Assembly (NCBI GenBank): GCA_933228675.1
Contig: OW121742.1
Location: forward strand, 35,288,218 to 35,352,217
Length of the DNA stretch: 64,000 nt
Source of the DNA: Stomorhina lunata
Taxonomy: Eukaryota; Arthropoda; Insecta; Diptera; Rhiniidae
Direction of reading: 5' to 3'
The first letter of the stretch is position 1, and each line of letters begins with the position of its first letter. The notes beneath the pieces are model-generated. The model did no database searches and was not told the DNA's origin. It saw nothing but the letters and a program-made list of their open reading frames with translations. Shown here piece by piece: positions 12,508-25,489 of this stretch. The translations under genes and the position numbers were made by a program.

Positions 12508-12690
12508 TAATGATATTGCACTTCCATTTATTGATTTGCCGTATGGTCGTTTTAATAAGTCCCATAGAAAAGAGATCAGAACGATCAGTAAGAACGATAA
12601 TGCAATGCGAGAATGCTAAGGCACACACACGTGCTTATGAAATGTATGTTTGTTTGTGTGTTTATGTGTTTGTTATTGTTCTTTATAAAC
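12508..12690 (+). repeat. Unclassified interspersed repeat X, copy 1
   Basis: Shares TTGATTT, GTATGGTCGTTTT, GAGAATGCTAAGGCA, CACACGTGCT and TATTGTTCTTTAT-like words, in the same order, with the reverse strand of 29180-29378. It shares the first part with the reverse strand of 44648-44757. No ends, target duplication or coding region are recognised. Confidence 0.6.
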
Positions 12691-12714
12691 TTTAATTTCA
12701 CGAATTTTCCAGAA

Positions 12715-13482
12715 AACAAGTAAGGAAGTGCTATATTCGGTCAAGCCCGAGCATACGATACCTTTCACCACTCAGGTCAAGTGTTCTTTTTCCTGTATAA
12801 AGACAAATATTTGCTAAATTTTGCCATCATACAAACATTTTCTCAAAACTTATATATTTAAACTGTTTCCGTCATTTGGACTTATGTATATGAGAGCTAG
12901 GGTCAAATGTGGGCCGATTATCTCAAAATTTGGCAAATTCATTACAGTTTTTACAAAAATTATTTTTGCAAAAAAAAAAAAAAAAACTAAATATTTTCAT
13001 TATCCTTAGATTTACGAGCGTTTTAGTGATTTTTGTTTGTTTGTTTTGTTTGTTTTGACAGAAGAGTTTGTATCGGAGCTATTGTCAAATGTGGACCGAT
13101 TTCAACAAAATTTGGTACAGAGATTTTATTTCACATAAACAGGTTTTGTTTTAAATTTCATGAAAAAATTTTGATATTTGTGTCCAAAGTATCAATTCCG
13201 GGAAGTGGGACCTATGGGAGGTACCATAAATAATACACCGATTTTGACGAAATTCAATAGCCATGATCCCACTATCAAAAAAATGATCTGTTCATCAAAT
13301 TATCTTTAGAATCGCGACCAGCCAGCCAGCCGACGGACGGACTGACATCGCTAAATCGACTCTGAAAGTGATTCTAGGTCTATTGGTATACTAAAAGGTG
13401 GGTCTTAGACAAATATTTCTATGCGTTACATACATCAGCACAAACTTATAATACCCTTTCCACTTATGGTGGTAAAGGGTAT
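12715..13482 (+). mobile_element. Helentron-like element A3
   Basis: Nearly full-length copy with the AACAAGTAAG end, a degraded hairpin (ATATTCGGTCAAGCCCGAGC), and three internal modules near 12890, 13070 and 13208. A GACGGACGGAC tract lies near 13332 and the GGTAAAGGGTAT end at 13482. It follows repeat X directly. Short open frames inside it are not genes. Confidence 0.75.
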
Positions 13483-15161
13483 CAAAATGTATACCACATT
13501 ACCCGCCCTTCCTCTAACAAATTTTTTCTTAAAAATTTTTACTTGAGTAAAATTTTTTTGTTTAAAAACTTTTGATTTTGTTATTTTGTAAGATTTCTTT
13601 TTTGGGGTAATACTCAAGTTACACATTCTATTTGCCAAATATATTGAGCAACACAGTCACCCACTTAAGGTACATATATAACAATTTTATTCATTGATGG
13701 CAGGAATTCAAAAGTTTGCAACATTTTGGCCTTTTAATTTGTTCAAAAACCCCATATGGATTTAAAAACCAAAAAAAAAAAAAAACTCATAGAGCTCTTA
13801 TAACACTATTGACCCAAAATAAATAAGTTCAAATATTTTTCTTGTTTGACCATAAATTTAAAATATCGACACTGGTCGGTCGATCGGTCACAGGCTCGCT
13901 TGCTCGCTCGCTAGCTGCTCTGTCAGCGAGTACACGATTTTCAAAAGTAGGCAAAAAAAATTATCGAAAAAATTTAATTTCCTCAAATAATTCAAATATT
14001 GAAATGCAATAACCGAGAGAAATAAAATATATTAAAAGCTAAAATAAAACAAACAAAAACCGCCTTTTCCTTTGGCATAATTAAAGACCATAAATAAGAA
14101 AAAGATTTGAACACACGAAGACAAAAAAAATTTTTTTTTTGAAAAAAATACAAAATATTTGCAAAAAATACCATTCCGAAATAATAGACATAATGGGTCA
14201 AAGAGTCAAACATATGGTGGTAAATGAATGTAAAATCCAATGTACAACGACTGCAATAATACGAGTATTATTGGACAAACGTATGAAAAATATTAAAACA
14301 AAAATATTATACTCATAAAATTAATATTAAAGAAAAAAAATAGGTATATATTCATGCAGATTGTCGTGGTCATTGAGGTTTTTTCCCCTCAAACTATGTA
14401 TACAAAAATTCCCTCTTTCTTGTGTTTCTGCTTATGGGCTCAAAGCATTTTGTTCAATTTAAGGAAAAAATTTGTGTGTTAAACTAATCGCCTAATAAAT
14501 GGCTAATAACTTTAACATGGTTATGTGAATTGGCTTAAAACAAAAAATAAATAAATTAACGCGAGTTTGGTTTTTTTCCCATATTTACACACATGACTTG
14601 AAAATCTAGCGCCCCCTTAAGCGGCCAGGCCTTTCATTAAAATCACACATTGGATTTTTTTTTCGTAAAATTTTATTTAAATAATAGATATAGTTATTTT
14701 TTCCAAAAAATAAAAAATAGTTTACGAAAATGCCAATAACTTCTTTGCTATGAGTGGAAAAATTATATGAAATTTAAAACTTATGCTACCAACGCCTTTT
14801 TTAACACAGGCGGACGGACGGACGCACCAACTCCACTTGACCATAAATATTAAATTGCACTTTATAGAGATCAACATTTCGAGATCACAATGAGCAAATC
14901 TTTTGGCTTTATATGAAAAAACAAAAAAATATATAAATTTTCACAAATGAATTGAAAAACTGCCAATCATTTTAATGCATGAACATTAAATTTAGCCAAA
15001 ATATGAAATAAAAAAATTTAAAATCCATAATCAAAAAACCACGAAGTTAAAAATGAAATAATTTAACTCTATTGAAAAAAATTTATTATCTAATGTAGAC
15101 GTTCGCACCAAAACGTAATAATTCCACTTTTTGAAAAATTTGAGTTAATGATGCAGTTTTA
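13483..15161. other. No gene seen; AT-rich spacer
   Basis: No supported gene. A less AT-rich patch with GGTCGGTCGATCGGTC and GCTCGCTCGCT words lies at 13873-13930. A GGCGGACGGACGGACG tract near 14810, next to CCAATAACTTCTTTGCTATGA, may be a worn interspersed element. Confidence 0.5.
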
Positions 15162-16447
15162 ATGTTAAATTGTAAGGGCCGATGTTGAATGTGAACCACA
15201 CCTAAACGCCAAGTTTTTTTTCCGAATTTTATTTGACATTTCTCTATTTCAGACTTACTCAATTTGAACCATGGAGAGATATACAATCCAGCAACGTGTT
15301 AAAGTTATCCAGACTTATTATGAAAATGGGCGTTCAAATCAAAATGCATATCGTGCACTTCGTGATTTTTTTGGTCAACTTGATCGTTCAAATGTGCGTA
15401 TAATCGCAAAAATCGTGAAAAAAAAATTCGAGCAAACCCGGTCTGTAGAAGATGTGAGAACAACAGTGCATGCTCGTACAGCTCGTACTGCAGAAAATAT
15501 TGCTGCTGTTCGCGATAGTGTGGCTGAAGAGCCGTCCACCTCAACTCGTCGTCGTGCCCAACAATTGCACCTCTCACGCTCGTCGTTGATGAATATTATG
15601 CATTAAGACTTGCATTTACACGCTTACAAGGTGCAATTGGCTCAAGAGCTAAAGCCTCTTGACCATTCCAAACGTCGTGAATGGGCAGAATGGTGGCAAG
15701 AAATGGCAACAGTGGATGATCAATTTTCGAAGAAAATCATCTTCAGTGATGAGGCACATTTTCACCTCAATGGATTCGTCAATAAACAGAGTTGCCGCAT
15801 TTGGGCGAATGAGAATCCAAGAGCGATTGTCGAAAAACCAATGCACCCACAAAGAGTGACTGTTTGGTGCGGTTTATGGGCTGGCGACATTATCGGGCCG
15901 TATTTTTTCCAAAATGAGGCCGGTCAGGCAGTTACTGTGAATGGTGTTCGCTATCGTGAGATGATAACGAACTTTTTATGGCCCGAATTGGAAGATATGG
16001 ATGTGGAGCAGGACGGTGCCACTTGCCACACAGCTAACGAAACAATGGCTCTTTTGCGCGCACAAATTCAATGGCCGTGTTATCTCATGTAATGGCGATG
16101 TCAATTGGCCGCCAAGATCATGTTATTTGACACCGTTGGACTTTTTTCTTTGGGGTTATTTGAAAGAAAAAGTGTACGTCGATAAGCCAGCAACAATTCA
16201 AGAGCTAAAGGATGAGATAATTCGGCACATTAACGGCATAGAACCTCCATTATGCCTCAGGGTCATCGAAAATTTGGACCATCGGATGGTGGTGTGCCGC
16301 TGTGGTCGCGGCGCCAATTTGCCCGATATTTTGTTCCATACATAATTGAGTAATACCAATATATCATAATAAAATAAAATTATAATAATTTCCTAAATAG
16401 TTTGTGTTTTATTCAAAATCAACATCGGCTCTTGAAATTTAACCCGA
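15162..16447 (+). mobile_element. mariner transposon, DD41D family, copy 1
   Basis: An element of about 1286 bp. The right end runs through CAACATCGGCTCTTGAAATT to a CCCGA end followed by TA. The left end (AATTGTAAGGGCCGATGTTG) is preceded by TA at 15160-15161, but its outermost bases differ from copy 2 at 29419-30687, so the left boundary is less sure. It carries a broken transposase gene. A 24-bp direct repeat flanks it at 15098-15123 and 16524-16550. Confidence 0.85.
15271..16345 (+). pseudogene. mariner transposase pseudogene, DD41D (rosa-type), copy 1
   Basis: The frame starts at the ATG at 15271 with a paired-type N-terminal DNA-binding region (RYTIQQRVKVIQTYYENGRS). It goes on to the catalytic domain: first Asp in IIFSDEAHFHLNGF, second in EQDGATCHTA, third in LTPLDFFLWGYLK. 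In copy 2, where this stretch is in frame, 41 residues separate the second and third positions. This matches the DD41D mariner group first described as rosa in Ceratitis. Lesions are a TAA at 15604-15606 (copy 2 has AAA), a 15-base in-frame deletion just before the second Asp near 16003, and a one-base gain near 16060. The third catalytic Asp is kept. The copy is dead but recognisable over its full length. Confidence 0.9.
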
Positions 16448-16550
16448 TAAATACTGATGTTTATAATTGCATTTAACGAAAAAAAAAACGCCTATTAATT
16501 CGATACAAAAAGGTTTTGAAAATGATCGTTCGCTCCAAAACGTAACAATT

Positions 16551-16948
16551 TGTATGCCCTTCACCACCTTGGAAAGGGTATTATAAGTTTGTGCTAATGT
16601 ATGTAACGCATAGAAATATTTGTCTTAGACCAGCCTTTTAGTATACCAATAGGTTTAGAATCATTTTCTTAAAACGCTCCTGAATCTGAAGATAATGAGA
16701 ATTTTAAGTTTATTTTTTGCATACATAATTTTTGTAACAACTGTAATTTCGGGATAATCGGTCCACATTTGACCGTAGCTCTCATATAAGTCCAAATGAC
16801 GGAAATAACTTAAATATATAAGTTTTTAAAAAATAGTTGTATGATGGCAAAATTTAGCTAATATTTGTCTTTATACAGGAAAATGAACACCCTTGACCCC
16901 AGTATTGAAGGGTATCGTATGGTCAGGCTTGACCGATTATAGCACTTA
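16551..16948 (-). mobile_element. Helentron-like element A4, internally deleted
   Basis: Begins GCCCTTCACCACC and ends with the hairpin region GGCTTGACCGATTATAGCACTT, reverse strand. It lacks most of the middle, including the tetranucleotide tract (jump near 16673). It lies against the right-hand 24-bp repeat that flanks the mariner copy. Confidence 0.7.
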
Positions 16949-16949
16949 A

Positions 16950-18870
16950 AAAAAACAAAAAGGATTTTTCCAACATCAAAGTACCATTTTTGAACAATGA
17001 TGTAAAGTTTGAAACGAAGACGAATATTTTTAAAACCAAAAAAAAAAAAAAATAAAACCGAAAATCCCTTTCAGAATAAAAACAGTACCTTTGGGTTCTA
17101 TTTTTAAACTTTTGTAAACTCTTGGACAAAAGAAATAAAATTTTGAACAAAAAATTATTTCTATCCTTCAAAAAAAAGTGTACTTTTTCGAACAAAGAAG
17201 TACCTTTTTAGCAAGCAAAGTATTTTTATGAATAAAAAAGTACTTTTTTGCACAAAATTATTACATTTTTTTTTTTTTTTTTGTTTAATTCGAATCTTAA
17301 AAAATATATGCCACCTTTTCCGAGAAAAGGCCACTTTTGAGTGGAAATGAAGTTTAAAAAAAATAAAAGTTTGATGTTTTTCTCATTTTTAACGATTGTT
17401 CCAAGATCGTTTTGAACGTTTTTAGGGTTAAGTACATTTTTATCAAAAATCAAACTCATTTTATCTCATTCTACACCCTTTTGTGCGCCAGAATCCACTC
17501 TTAATTCCAAACCCGTTTTTTACCCAAAAAAGTCACATTTATATTTTTTTGACAAAACTAACAACGTACTTTTTCGAATAAAGAGAGTGGGTATATTTTT
17601 CAGTTTTTGAATAAAAAAAAGGTACTTTTTTGAAGAAAAAAGGTATCTTTTCGAACAAAAAAGGTAATTTCTTGAACAAAAAAGGTTCTGTTTTAAAACA
17701 GAGTACTTTTTGGAACTAAAAACGGTAACTTAAGCGAAAAATTACCTTTTTGAATAAAAAGAGTACTTTTTTAAACAAAAAACACTACCTTTGGTGAAAA
17801 AAGTACCTTTTTGGAACAAAAAGCAGCACCTTTGTGGAAAAGTATATCTTTTTAAATAAAACGAGTACTTTTTGAATCAAAAAAACAGTACCTTTGGTTT
17901 AAAAAGTACCTTTTTAAACAAACAGAGTACTTTTTGAAACAAAAAACAGCCTCTTTGGGGAAAAAGATACTTTTTAAATAAGCAGAGTACTTTTTGGAAC
18001 AAAAAACAGCACCTTTGGTGAAAAAGTACCTTTTTAAATAAACAGAGTACTTTTTGGAACAAAAAACAGTACCTTTGGGGAAAATAGTACCTTTTTAAAC
18101 AAACAAAATACTTTTTGGAACAAAAAACAGTACCTTTGGTGAAAAAAGTACCTTTTTAAGTAAACAGAGTACTTTTTAGAACAAAAAACAGTACCTTTTG
18201 GGAAAAGTTTATCTTTTTAAAGAAAGAAAGTACATCTTAGAGTAAAAAAACAGAACCCTTGGGGTACAAGAAAGGTAATCTCTCGAACAAAAAAGGTACC
18301 TTTTTAAAACAGAGTACTTTTTGGAACTAAAAACAGTTACTTTGGGGAAAAATTTACATTTTTAAATAAAGAGAGTACTTTATATAATAAAAAACAGTTG
18401 AATAAAGTACCTTTTTAAATAAAAAGGGTACTTTTTGGAACAAAAAACAGAACCTTTTTTTAAAAGTTTATCTTTTTAAAAAATTAGAGTACTTCTTAGA
18501 GTAAAAAACAGTACCTTTGGGGTACAAGAAAAGTAACTCTTGAAAAAAGGTACTTTTTGGAACTAAAAACAGTAAATGTGGGGATAATTTACTATTCTAT
18601 ATAAAGAGAGTACTTTATGGAATAAAAAAAAGTGCCTTTGGTGAATAAAGTACCTTTTTATATAAACAGAGTACTTTTTGGAACAAAAAACAGTACCATT
18701 GGTGCAATAAGTACCTTTTTAGATAAACAGAGTACTTTTTTTTAACAAAAAAGCAGTATCTTTGGGGAAAAGTTTATCTTTTTAAAGACAAAGAGTACTT
18801 CTTAGAGAAAAAAAACAGTACTTTTGGAAGTACTTTTTTGTACAAAACTTTATATTTTAAAGAAAAAAAC
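16950..18870. repeat. ~61-bp composite GTAC minisatellite
   Basis: From about 17560 the unit is about 61 bp and itself contains three GTAC-headed subunits: GTACCTTTGGTGAAAAA, GTACCTTTTTAAATAAACAG and GTACTTTTTGGAACAAAA. The part before 17560 is more degenerate. It looks like a higher-order array grown from the ~20-bp GTAC repeat seen elsewhere in the window. Confidence 0.85.
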
Positions 18871-20763
18871 TTACATTTTTAATCAAAATTTGTTTTCTAA
18901 CAATTAAAGAAAATACAACAATTTTTTAAATATTAATTCCATGAGATAAATAATGATGCTATTTTTGAAACTTCAATTTCGTTTTAATGGGAAATTAGCC
19001 AATAAAATAACAAAACTATTTTTCACATATCAAGAAGAAAGAGAAAAAAGTCTAAATTACTATTATTATAACTACTTAAAGCAGAGATAAGCGAGTGGGA
19101 AGGACAGACATTTGAATGGAAGGAAGGACGGACGGACGGATGGACAGACAAAAAAGAGCTTATACTATAACAAAAATTGTAGTAAAATTAAAATTTTTTA
19201 TAAAGAAAATTGTTTAACAACATTAATAAAAGAAAAAACACACCGCCAAATATTATTGACCATATGAAACTCTAGTATTTGCTCTTATATCGTTCCGTTT
19301 GGATTTCGAAATAATTTTCCCTGAATATTGAGAATTTTTTTTTTTTAGTTTTATTGATGTGTGATAAAATTTGAAAATTATTTGGATTTGCTTTTATTTA
19401 AGGTAAAAAATAGACAAGTAAGATCTGTTTTTTTTTTCTTGGTAAAGAAATATTTTTTTAAATAATTTCATAAAATTACTTACAATTATTTAGTTGTTCA
19501 AAGGAGAGGAGTAGGAGGAAAGCGGTTTTTTGTACAATAATTTGTGTTAACAACACTTACCTGGAAAGAGACAAAATAAAAGAGAAATTGTTATAAAATT
19601 TATTAAATAATTTTAAAGAAAATTGTCATTATTATGCTATAAAAGAAAATTGGTTCAAATGCACAATGGGGCAAAATAAAACTTAAATAGAAGAAACTAA
19701 TTTTACTACTACTTATATATAAGGCGGTTATAGCCCATTAATGTTAAATTTGGTACAGGAAATGGCAACACTTGTCATCTCCACTTAAGGGGGGTTAAAT
19801 GTTTGGAAATATGTAAATAACCTGACATTTTGCCTCATTGACATCTATTCCTGTTGATCTTGATATGTAATCAACTAAAGTTTATACAAATTAACTAGAA
19901 AATAATTGATGATCTTGTTAATTGAGATCATTTGCTAAAACAACGAAAAAACTTAGGAGATGAAACTTTATTCCCTTTAGTTCATAGGTTTAAAACTTTA
20001 GACTTAAGATTCAGCAAAATAAAATTAGCAAAAAAGAAACAAAAATCAAACAAAACTTACATCATTTTGACAATATGCAAAAGCTTAGGGAACATACAGA
20101 AATGGATGGATGGACAGACAAACAAATGACAAGAGGGAAGGACAGACAGACGTTCGTATAGACAAAGAGAACAACTAAACTTCGACATACATGAATTTCC
20201 GAAAAGTTTAAAATGTCAATAAAAATTAGTTAAACAAATTAAATGTAAATAATAAAAACAAAAATCAACTGAAGTCAACGAAAGCAATAAAGAAGGCTCA
20301 ACATTTAACCAACAATAAATTAACAACAATAAAAAGACAACAGCAACATTAACTTTAACTTTAAACACATGACAAGAAGTTGCAACATGAAGAAGCTATT
20401 AGCAGCTTTTAATACAATAACAACAACAACAACAGCAGCAATAAAAAGCCTCGGGTTCAAAAAATAACTTAATTGCCAAGAAACTCAATTTCATTAAGGT
20501 TAAAAGTCAAAATTCATAAAATAAAGAGGACACCAGCAAAAACAAACAAAGAAACTTTTTAAAATAACATCGAAAGCTTTTGAAATAAATTAAGCTTATA
20601 CAATAAATTCATTAGGTTTCGCGAGTAAACTTTTAAAGATCCTAAAGAATGGAATAGAAAAAGTTTTTAAATAAAAACAATTGTCAGTCTTAGGCGGTTT
20701 TTTTGAAAAGCTTTTCACTAATCAAAAGCTTTTTGAACCACGAAGGACTTAATGATATATTTC
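18871..20763. other. No gene seen; AT-rich spacer with two GGAC tracts
   Basis: No coding region supported. Imperfect tetranucleotide tracts GGACGGACGGACGGATGGAC (about 19126) and GGATGGATGGACAGAC (about 20104) may mark worn copies of tract-bearing elements. A CAACAACAACAACAGCAGC run lies near 20420. Confidence 0.5.
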
Positions 20764-20913
20764 ACAGCCTGACTATATATAGATTAGATATAGAATAAAT
20801 ATAGACTATGACATAGACTAAGACATAGAATAAATCATAGACTAAGACACAGACTAAGACATAGACTAAGACATAGACTAAGACATACACTAAAACAGAC
20901 TAAGACATAGACT
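20764..20913. repeat. 12-bp satellite, left part
   Basis: Diverged copies of AGACTAAGACAT, the unit that fills 21748-23288. It is split from the main block by the element at 20914-21747. Confidence 0.85.
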
Positions 20914-21747
20914 CCCAGTAAGAAAAAAGGTTTATTCTCAAATTGAGGATAATTTGAAAATAAATCTTTTTTCAAAGGTCAAACGTTTGATACTGATTTG
21001 ATACTGATTTAAGAATAATAGCGTTCTCAACAAAAAGGGGACTTTATTCTCAAATTGAGAAATGCCTTTATTCTCAAATCATTATTAAACCTCATTCTCA
21101 AAGGGTTTTCAAATGTGGATATCATCTACATGTGGAACATAAATAAAATGGCGTTGTATTTTTGATCTTTTTGAGTTTGTTTATTTTGTTTTTGAAAACG
21201 GTGCATCATATTTGAATTGTTTTGCTTAAAATATATTTTTTTTATTGTTAGGTAAAAAAATTTTAAGAAACAAAGAAAATTTACTTATGCATATGAATAT
21301 TATTAAATTTTTAATCTTGACATTTTTTAAACAAGGTTTTATGGTCAAATATGGATCAATTTTAAAAAATCCGAAAGAAATAACGAATTTCTTTGAAATG
21401 CAATGCCATTCCATTAAAATATTTTAAACATTAATTTTTTTAACATAAATTATTTTTTTTTAATGTTTGAAAAAAGTTTGAAATAAGGTTTGATATCAAA
21501 TTTATATAACACCATTTTTCAAATTATTCTCAAGTCATCTTAGGTTTGATAATGATTTGAGAATAACCTTCATTCTCAATTTGAGAAACTATCATTTTTC
21601 AAACGTTTATTCTCAAATGAACCCTCATTTGAAATTTAATGTGAATCTCCAACATCTTTTTCAGGTTTGAAAAAAGTTTGAAAAAAACGTTTGATATCAA
21701 ATGTAAAAGTCATCATATTTCAAACGTTTGACACTGTTCTTACTGGG
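20914..21747. mobile_element. 834-bp inverted-repeat element inserted in the 12-bp satellite
   Basis: Terminal inverted repeats CCCAGTAAGAA and TTCTTACTGGG bound a segment unlike the satellite on both sides, with CT at each junction (20912-20913 and 21748-21749). Inside, TTTATTCTCAAATTGAG-like words repeat at about 20931, 21044, 21068 and 21570. CAAACGTTTGA, itself partly palindromic, occurs near both ends. No transposase frame is present. The superfamily is not recognised; a 2-bp duplication would be unusual and may be chance. Confidence 0.75.
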
Positions 21748-23288
21748 CTAAGACATAGACTACGACATAGACTACGACATAGATTAAGGCATAGACTAAG
21801 ACATAGACTAAGACATAGACTAAGACATAGACTAAGACATAGACTAAGACATAGACTAAGACATAGACTAAGACATAGACTAAGACATAGACTAAGACAT
21901 AGACTAAGACATAGACTAAGACATAGACTAAGACATAGACTAAGACATAGACTAAGACATAGACTAAGACATAGACTAAGACATAGACTAAGACATAGAC
22001 TAAGACATAGACTAAGACATAGACTAAGACATAGACTAAGACATAGACTAAGACATAGACTAAGACATAGACTAAGACATAGACTAAGACATAGACTAAG
22101 ACATAGACTAAGACATAGACTAAGACATAGACTAAGACATAGACTAAGACATAGACTAAGACATAGACTAAGACATAGACTAAGACATAGACTAAGACAT
22201 AGACTAAGACATAGACTAAGACATAGACTAAGACATAGACTAAGACATAGACTAAGACATAGACTAAGACATAGACTAAGACATAGACTAAGACATAGAC
22301 TAAGACATAGACTAAGACATAGACTAAGACATAGACTAAGACATAGACTAAGACATAGACTAAGACATAGACTAATACATAGACTAAGACATAGACTAAG
22401 ACATAGACTAAGACATAGACTAAGACATAGACTAAGACATAGACTAAGACATAGACTAAGACATAGATTAAGACATAGACTACGACATTGATTAAGGCAT
22501 AGACTAAGATATAGACTAAGACAGACTAAGACATAGACTAAGACATAGACTAAGACATAGACTAAGTCATAGACTAAGACATAGATTAAGACATAGACTA
22601 AGACATAGACTAAGACATAGACTAAGACATAGACTAAGACATAGACTACGACATAAACTAAGACATAGACTAAGACATAGACTAAGACATAGACTAAGAC
22701 ATAGACTAAGACATAGACTAAGACATAGACTAAGACATAGACTAAGACATAGACTAAGACATAGACTAAGACATAGACTAAGACATAGACTAAGACATAG
22801 ACTAAGACATAGACTAAGACATAGACTAAGACATAGACTAAGACATAGACTAAGACATAGACTAAGACATAAACTAAGACATAGACTAAGACATAGACTA
22901 AGACATAGACTAAGACATAGACTAAGACATAGACTAAGACATAGACTAAGACATAGACTAAGACATAGACTAAGACATAGACTAAGACATAGACTAAGAC
23001 ATAGACTAAGACATAGACTAAGACATAGACTAAGACATAGACTAAGACATAGACTAAGACATAGACTAAGACATAGACTAAGACATAGACTAAGACATAG
23101 ACTAAGACATAGACTAAGACATAGACTAAGACATAGACTAAGACATAGACTAAGACATAGACTAAGACATAGACTAAGACATAGACTAAGACATAGACTA
23201 AGACATAGACTAAGACATAGACTAAGACATAGACTAAGACATAGACTAAGACATTGACTAAGACATAGACTAAGACATAGACTAAGAC
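21748..23288. repeat. 12-bp satellite AGACTAAGACAT, main block
   Basis: About 128 copies of a 12-bp unit, highly homogeneous, with rare GATTAAG, TACGACAT and GTCAT variants mostly near 22460-22660. Because 12 is a multiple of 3, one frame stays open as repeated RHRL for over 260 codons; this is not a gene. Confidence 0.97.
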
Positions 23289-23289
23289 G

Positions 23290-23940
23290 TGTACTATTTT
23301 TTTATACAGAATTTTTAATAAAAGGAACGAAAAAATTTACCATTTTAAACAAAAATGGTACTTTTTGCTTAAAAGGTAAACAAAGTACTATTTTAAACAA
23401 AATGTATAATTTTTAACAAAAAGTACCGTTTTTAATAAAAATTACCACTTTAAACAAATTGTATTATTTTTAACAAGAAGTATTATTTTTAACAAAAATT
23501 AATATTTTTAACAAAAAGTGCCATTTTGAACAAAAGTACTATTTTTAACAACAAGTACTATTTTTAACAAAAAATACTATTTTTAACAAAAAGTAGCATT
23601 TTAACAAAAAAGTGCAATTTATAACAAAAAGTATTATTCTTAACAAAAGTACTATTTTTAACAAAAAGTACTATTATTAACAAAAAGTACTATTTTTAAC
23701 AAAAAGTACTTTTTTGAACAAAAAGTGCTATTTTGAAAAAAAAAGTACTATTTTGAAAAAAAAAATAATATTTTTAACACAACGTACTATTTTGAACAAA
23801 ACGTACTATTTTCAACAAAACGTACTATTTTTAACAAAAAGTAGCATTTTTACAAAAAAAGTACAATTTATAACAAAAAGTATTATTCTTAACAAAAAGT
23901 ACTATTTTTAACAAAAAGTACGAAATGAACAAAAGGCACT
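23290..23940. repeat. 19-bp minisatellite with GTACT core, block 3
   Basis: About 34 copies of GTACTATTTTTAACAAAAA with TTGAAC and AACG variants. It starts directly at the end of the 12-bp satellite. Confidence 0.9.
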
Positions 23941-25489
23941 CTTATAAACAACAAGTAACTTAAATTTCTAAAAGAAATGTTATTTTTATGTTTCAAAACA
24001 TAAAATTTAAAATTTTATAACTTAATAACTTCATATGTTATTTGCTTTTCAAAAGTTTATTGCACTTTTTCTTTTTTGTTTAAAATAATTGCTGTTTAAT
24101 TTTCACATGAATAACATATGTTATATTATTTTACATTTATTATACTGTTATTAGTATCATTAAAAATTTTATTTTGCTACTATTTATCCATACAATAGCT
24201 CGACTGCTCACTCTGTCTGCACTTTATTGAGTTTTAATGCGAAATTAAAATGCCACAAAAATAGTCGAAAAGAAAAATTATAAAACTTAAAATATTTCAT
24301 TTATAATTTTTAACATTTTTATAATGAAGAAGCAAAAATTCAACGTTAATATTATAAACTTAACGTGTCTTTGATTACATGTACGAGTTAATGTTTAAAC
24401 GCTTTGGAAAAGAAAAGAAACGAAAAGAAAATTTATCGATTGATTGTCTTTGGCTAAAGTTTAATGACTTGTTAAGGCATTTTGAAGATAATAAATAGAT
24501 ACGAGTATTTACGATGATATTAGATATTATAGAGCAGATAATGATGATGATGACATGATTTTTATGTGGAGTTTTTTTTTAAGCAAATATTGAAAAATTC
24601 TTGGGATTTTTATAACGAAATTAAATAAACAAAAATAAAGAAAAATTTAGTTGGATCTAAAGACAAGATAAATCTTAGAAAGCTTTAACTAAAAGCTAAA
24701 AGAAGATAAAGGTAATGTAGTAAGTAAGCAGCTGTCATTAGCTGGTAATGCTAAAGGTAATAAGAAGCTTATTACGACATCTTTTAATGGTTAGTAACTT
24801 GTAACTAAGAATATATTTATTTTATAAAATAAATATTGTTAAAATATTTAATCTAAATTGCCACTAGTCATGAATCAATACTTTGTCCGTTTATTGCTCT
24901 TCTTTTTTGCTTCAATAACTTTACAATTCAATATCGTAAAGACATTCACTTTACCTGCGATATTACAATATGCAAGGTAACCTTTTTTTTGTTTCAATAT
25001 TTTTTGTGCTTGCTATCATCGTAAACAAAAAAACAAAAACTTGTTAAAAAATATTGCGTGTTAAAAGTGATTTTCAATTTTCAATATCTTGAAATGTAAC
25101 GCATGACTTCACATAAAGTTTTGTTTCGCTTGCAAACATGAGCAGCCAGTTCATTTTGGCTTTTTTGCCATTTGTTTCTTAAATAAACTAGCGGATTTTT
25201 GAGAAATCTTTCAAGCATAAAGTTCTTAAACTGACAAAAAATGGTAAAAAAAAGCTAAACTTAAAAACTACAAAAAGTTACAAGATTCCCAGACATTTCA
25301 AAAAATCTACAAATGGGAAAGATTTTTTGCAAACAAAAAATCCAAACCAAATAAATATGAAGAAAAATATGTCTGGATCTACAAATTGCACTGATAAGCA
25401 GGAAAAAAGTTACCAGGAGATCGTTGGATATTTTGGTATCAGGCCTACCAAGAAATTGTTCCTTACTCAAAAAACTTAGCCAAAAAAGT
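23941..25489. other. No gene seen; AT-rich spacer
   Basis: Nothing supported. A GATGATGATGAC tract lies near 24541. Short open frames here have no recognisable motif. Confidence 0.5.

Noticed and set aside
21691..22491. 266-codon open frame of repeated RHRL
   Set aside because: It is the 12-bp satellite read in a frame that cannot meet a stop because 12 is divisible by 3; other frames and the reverse strand show similar artefacts.
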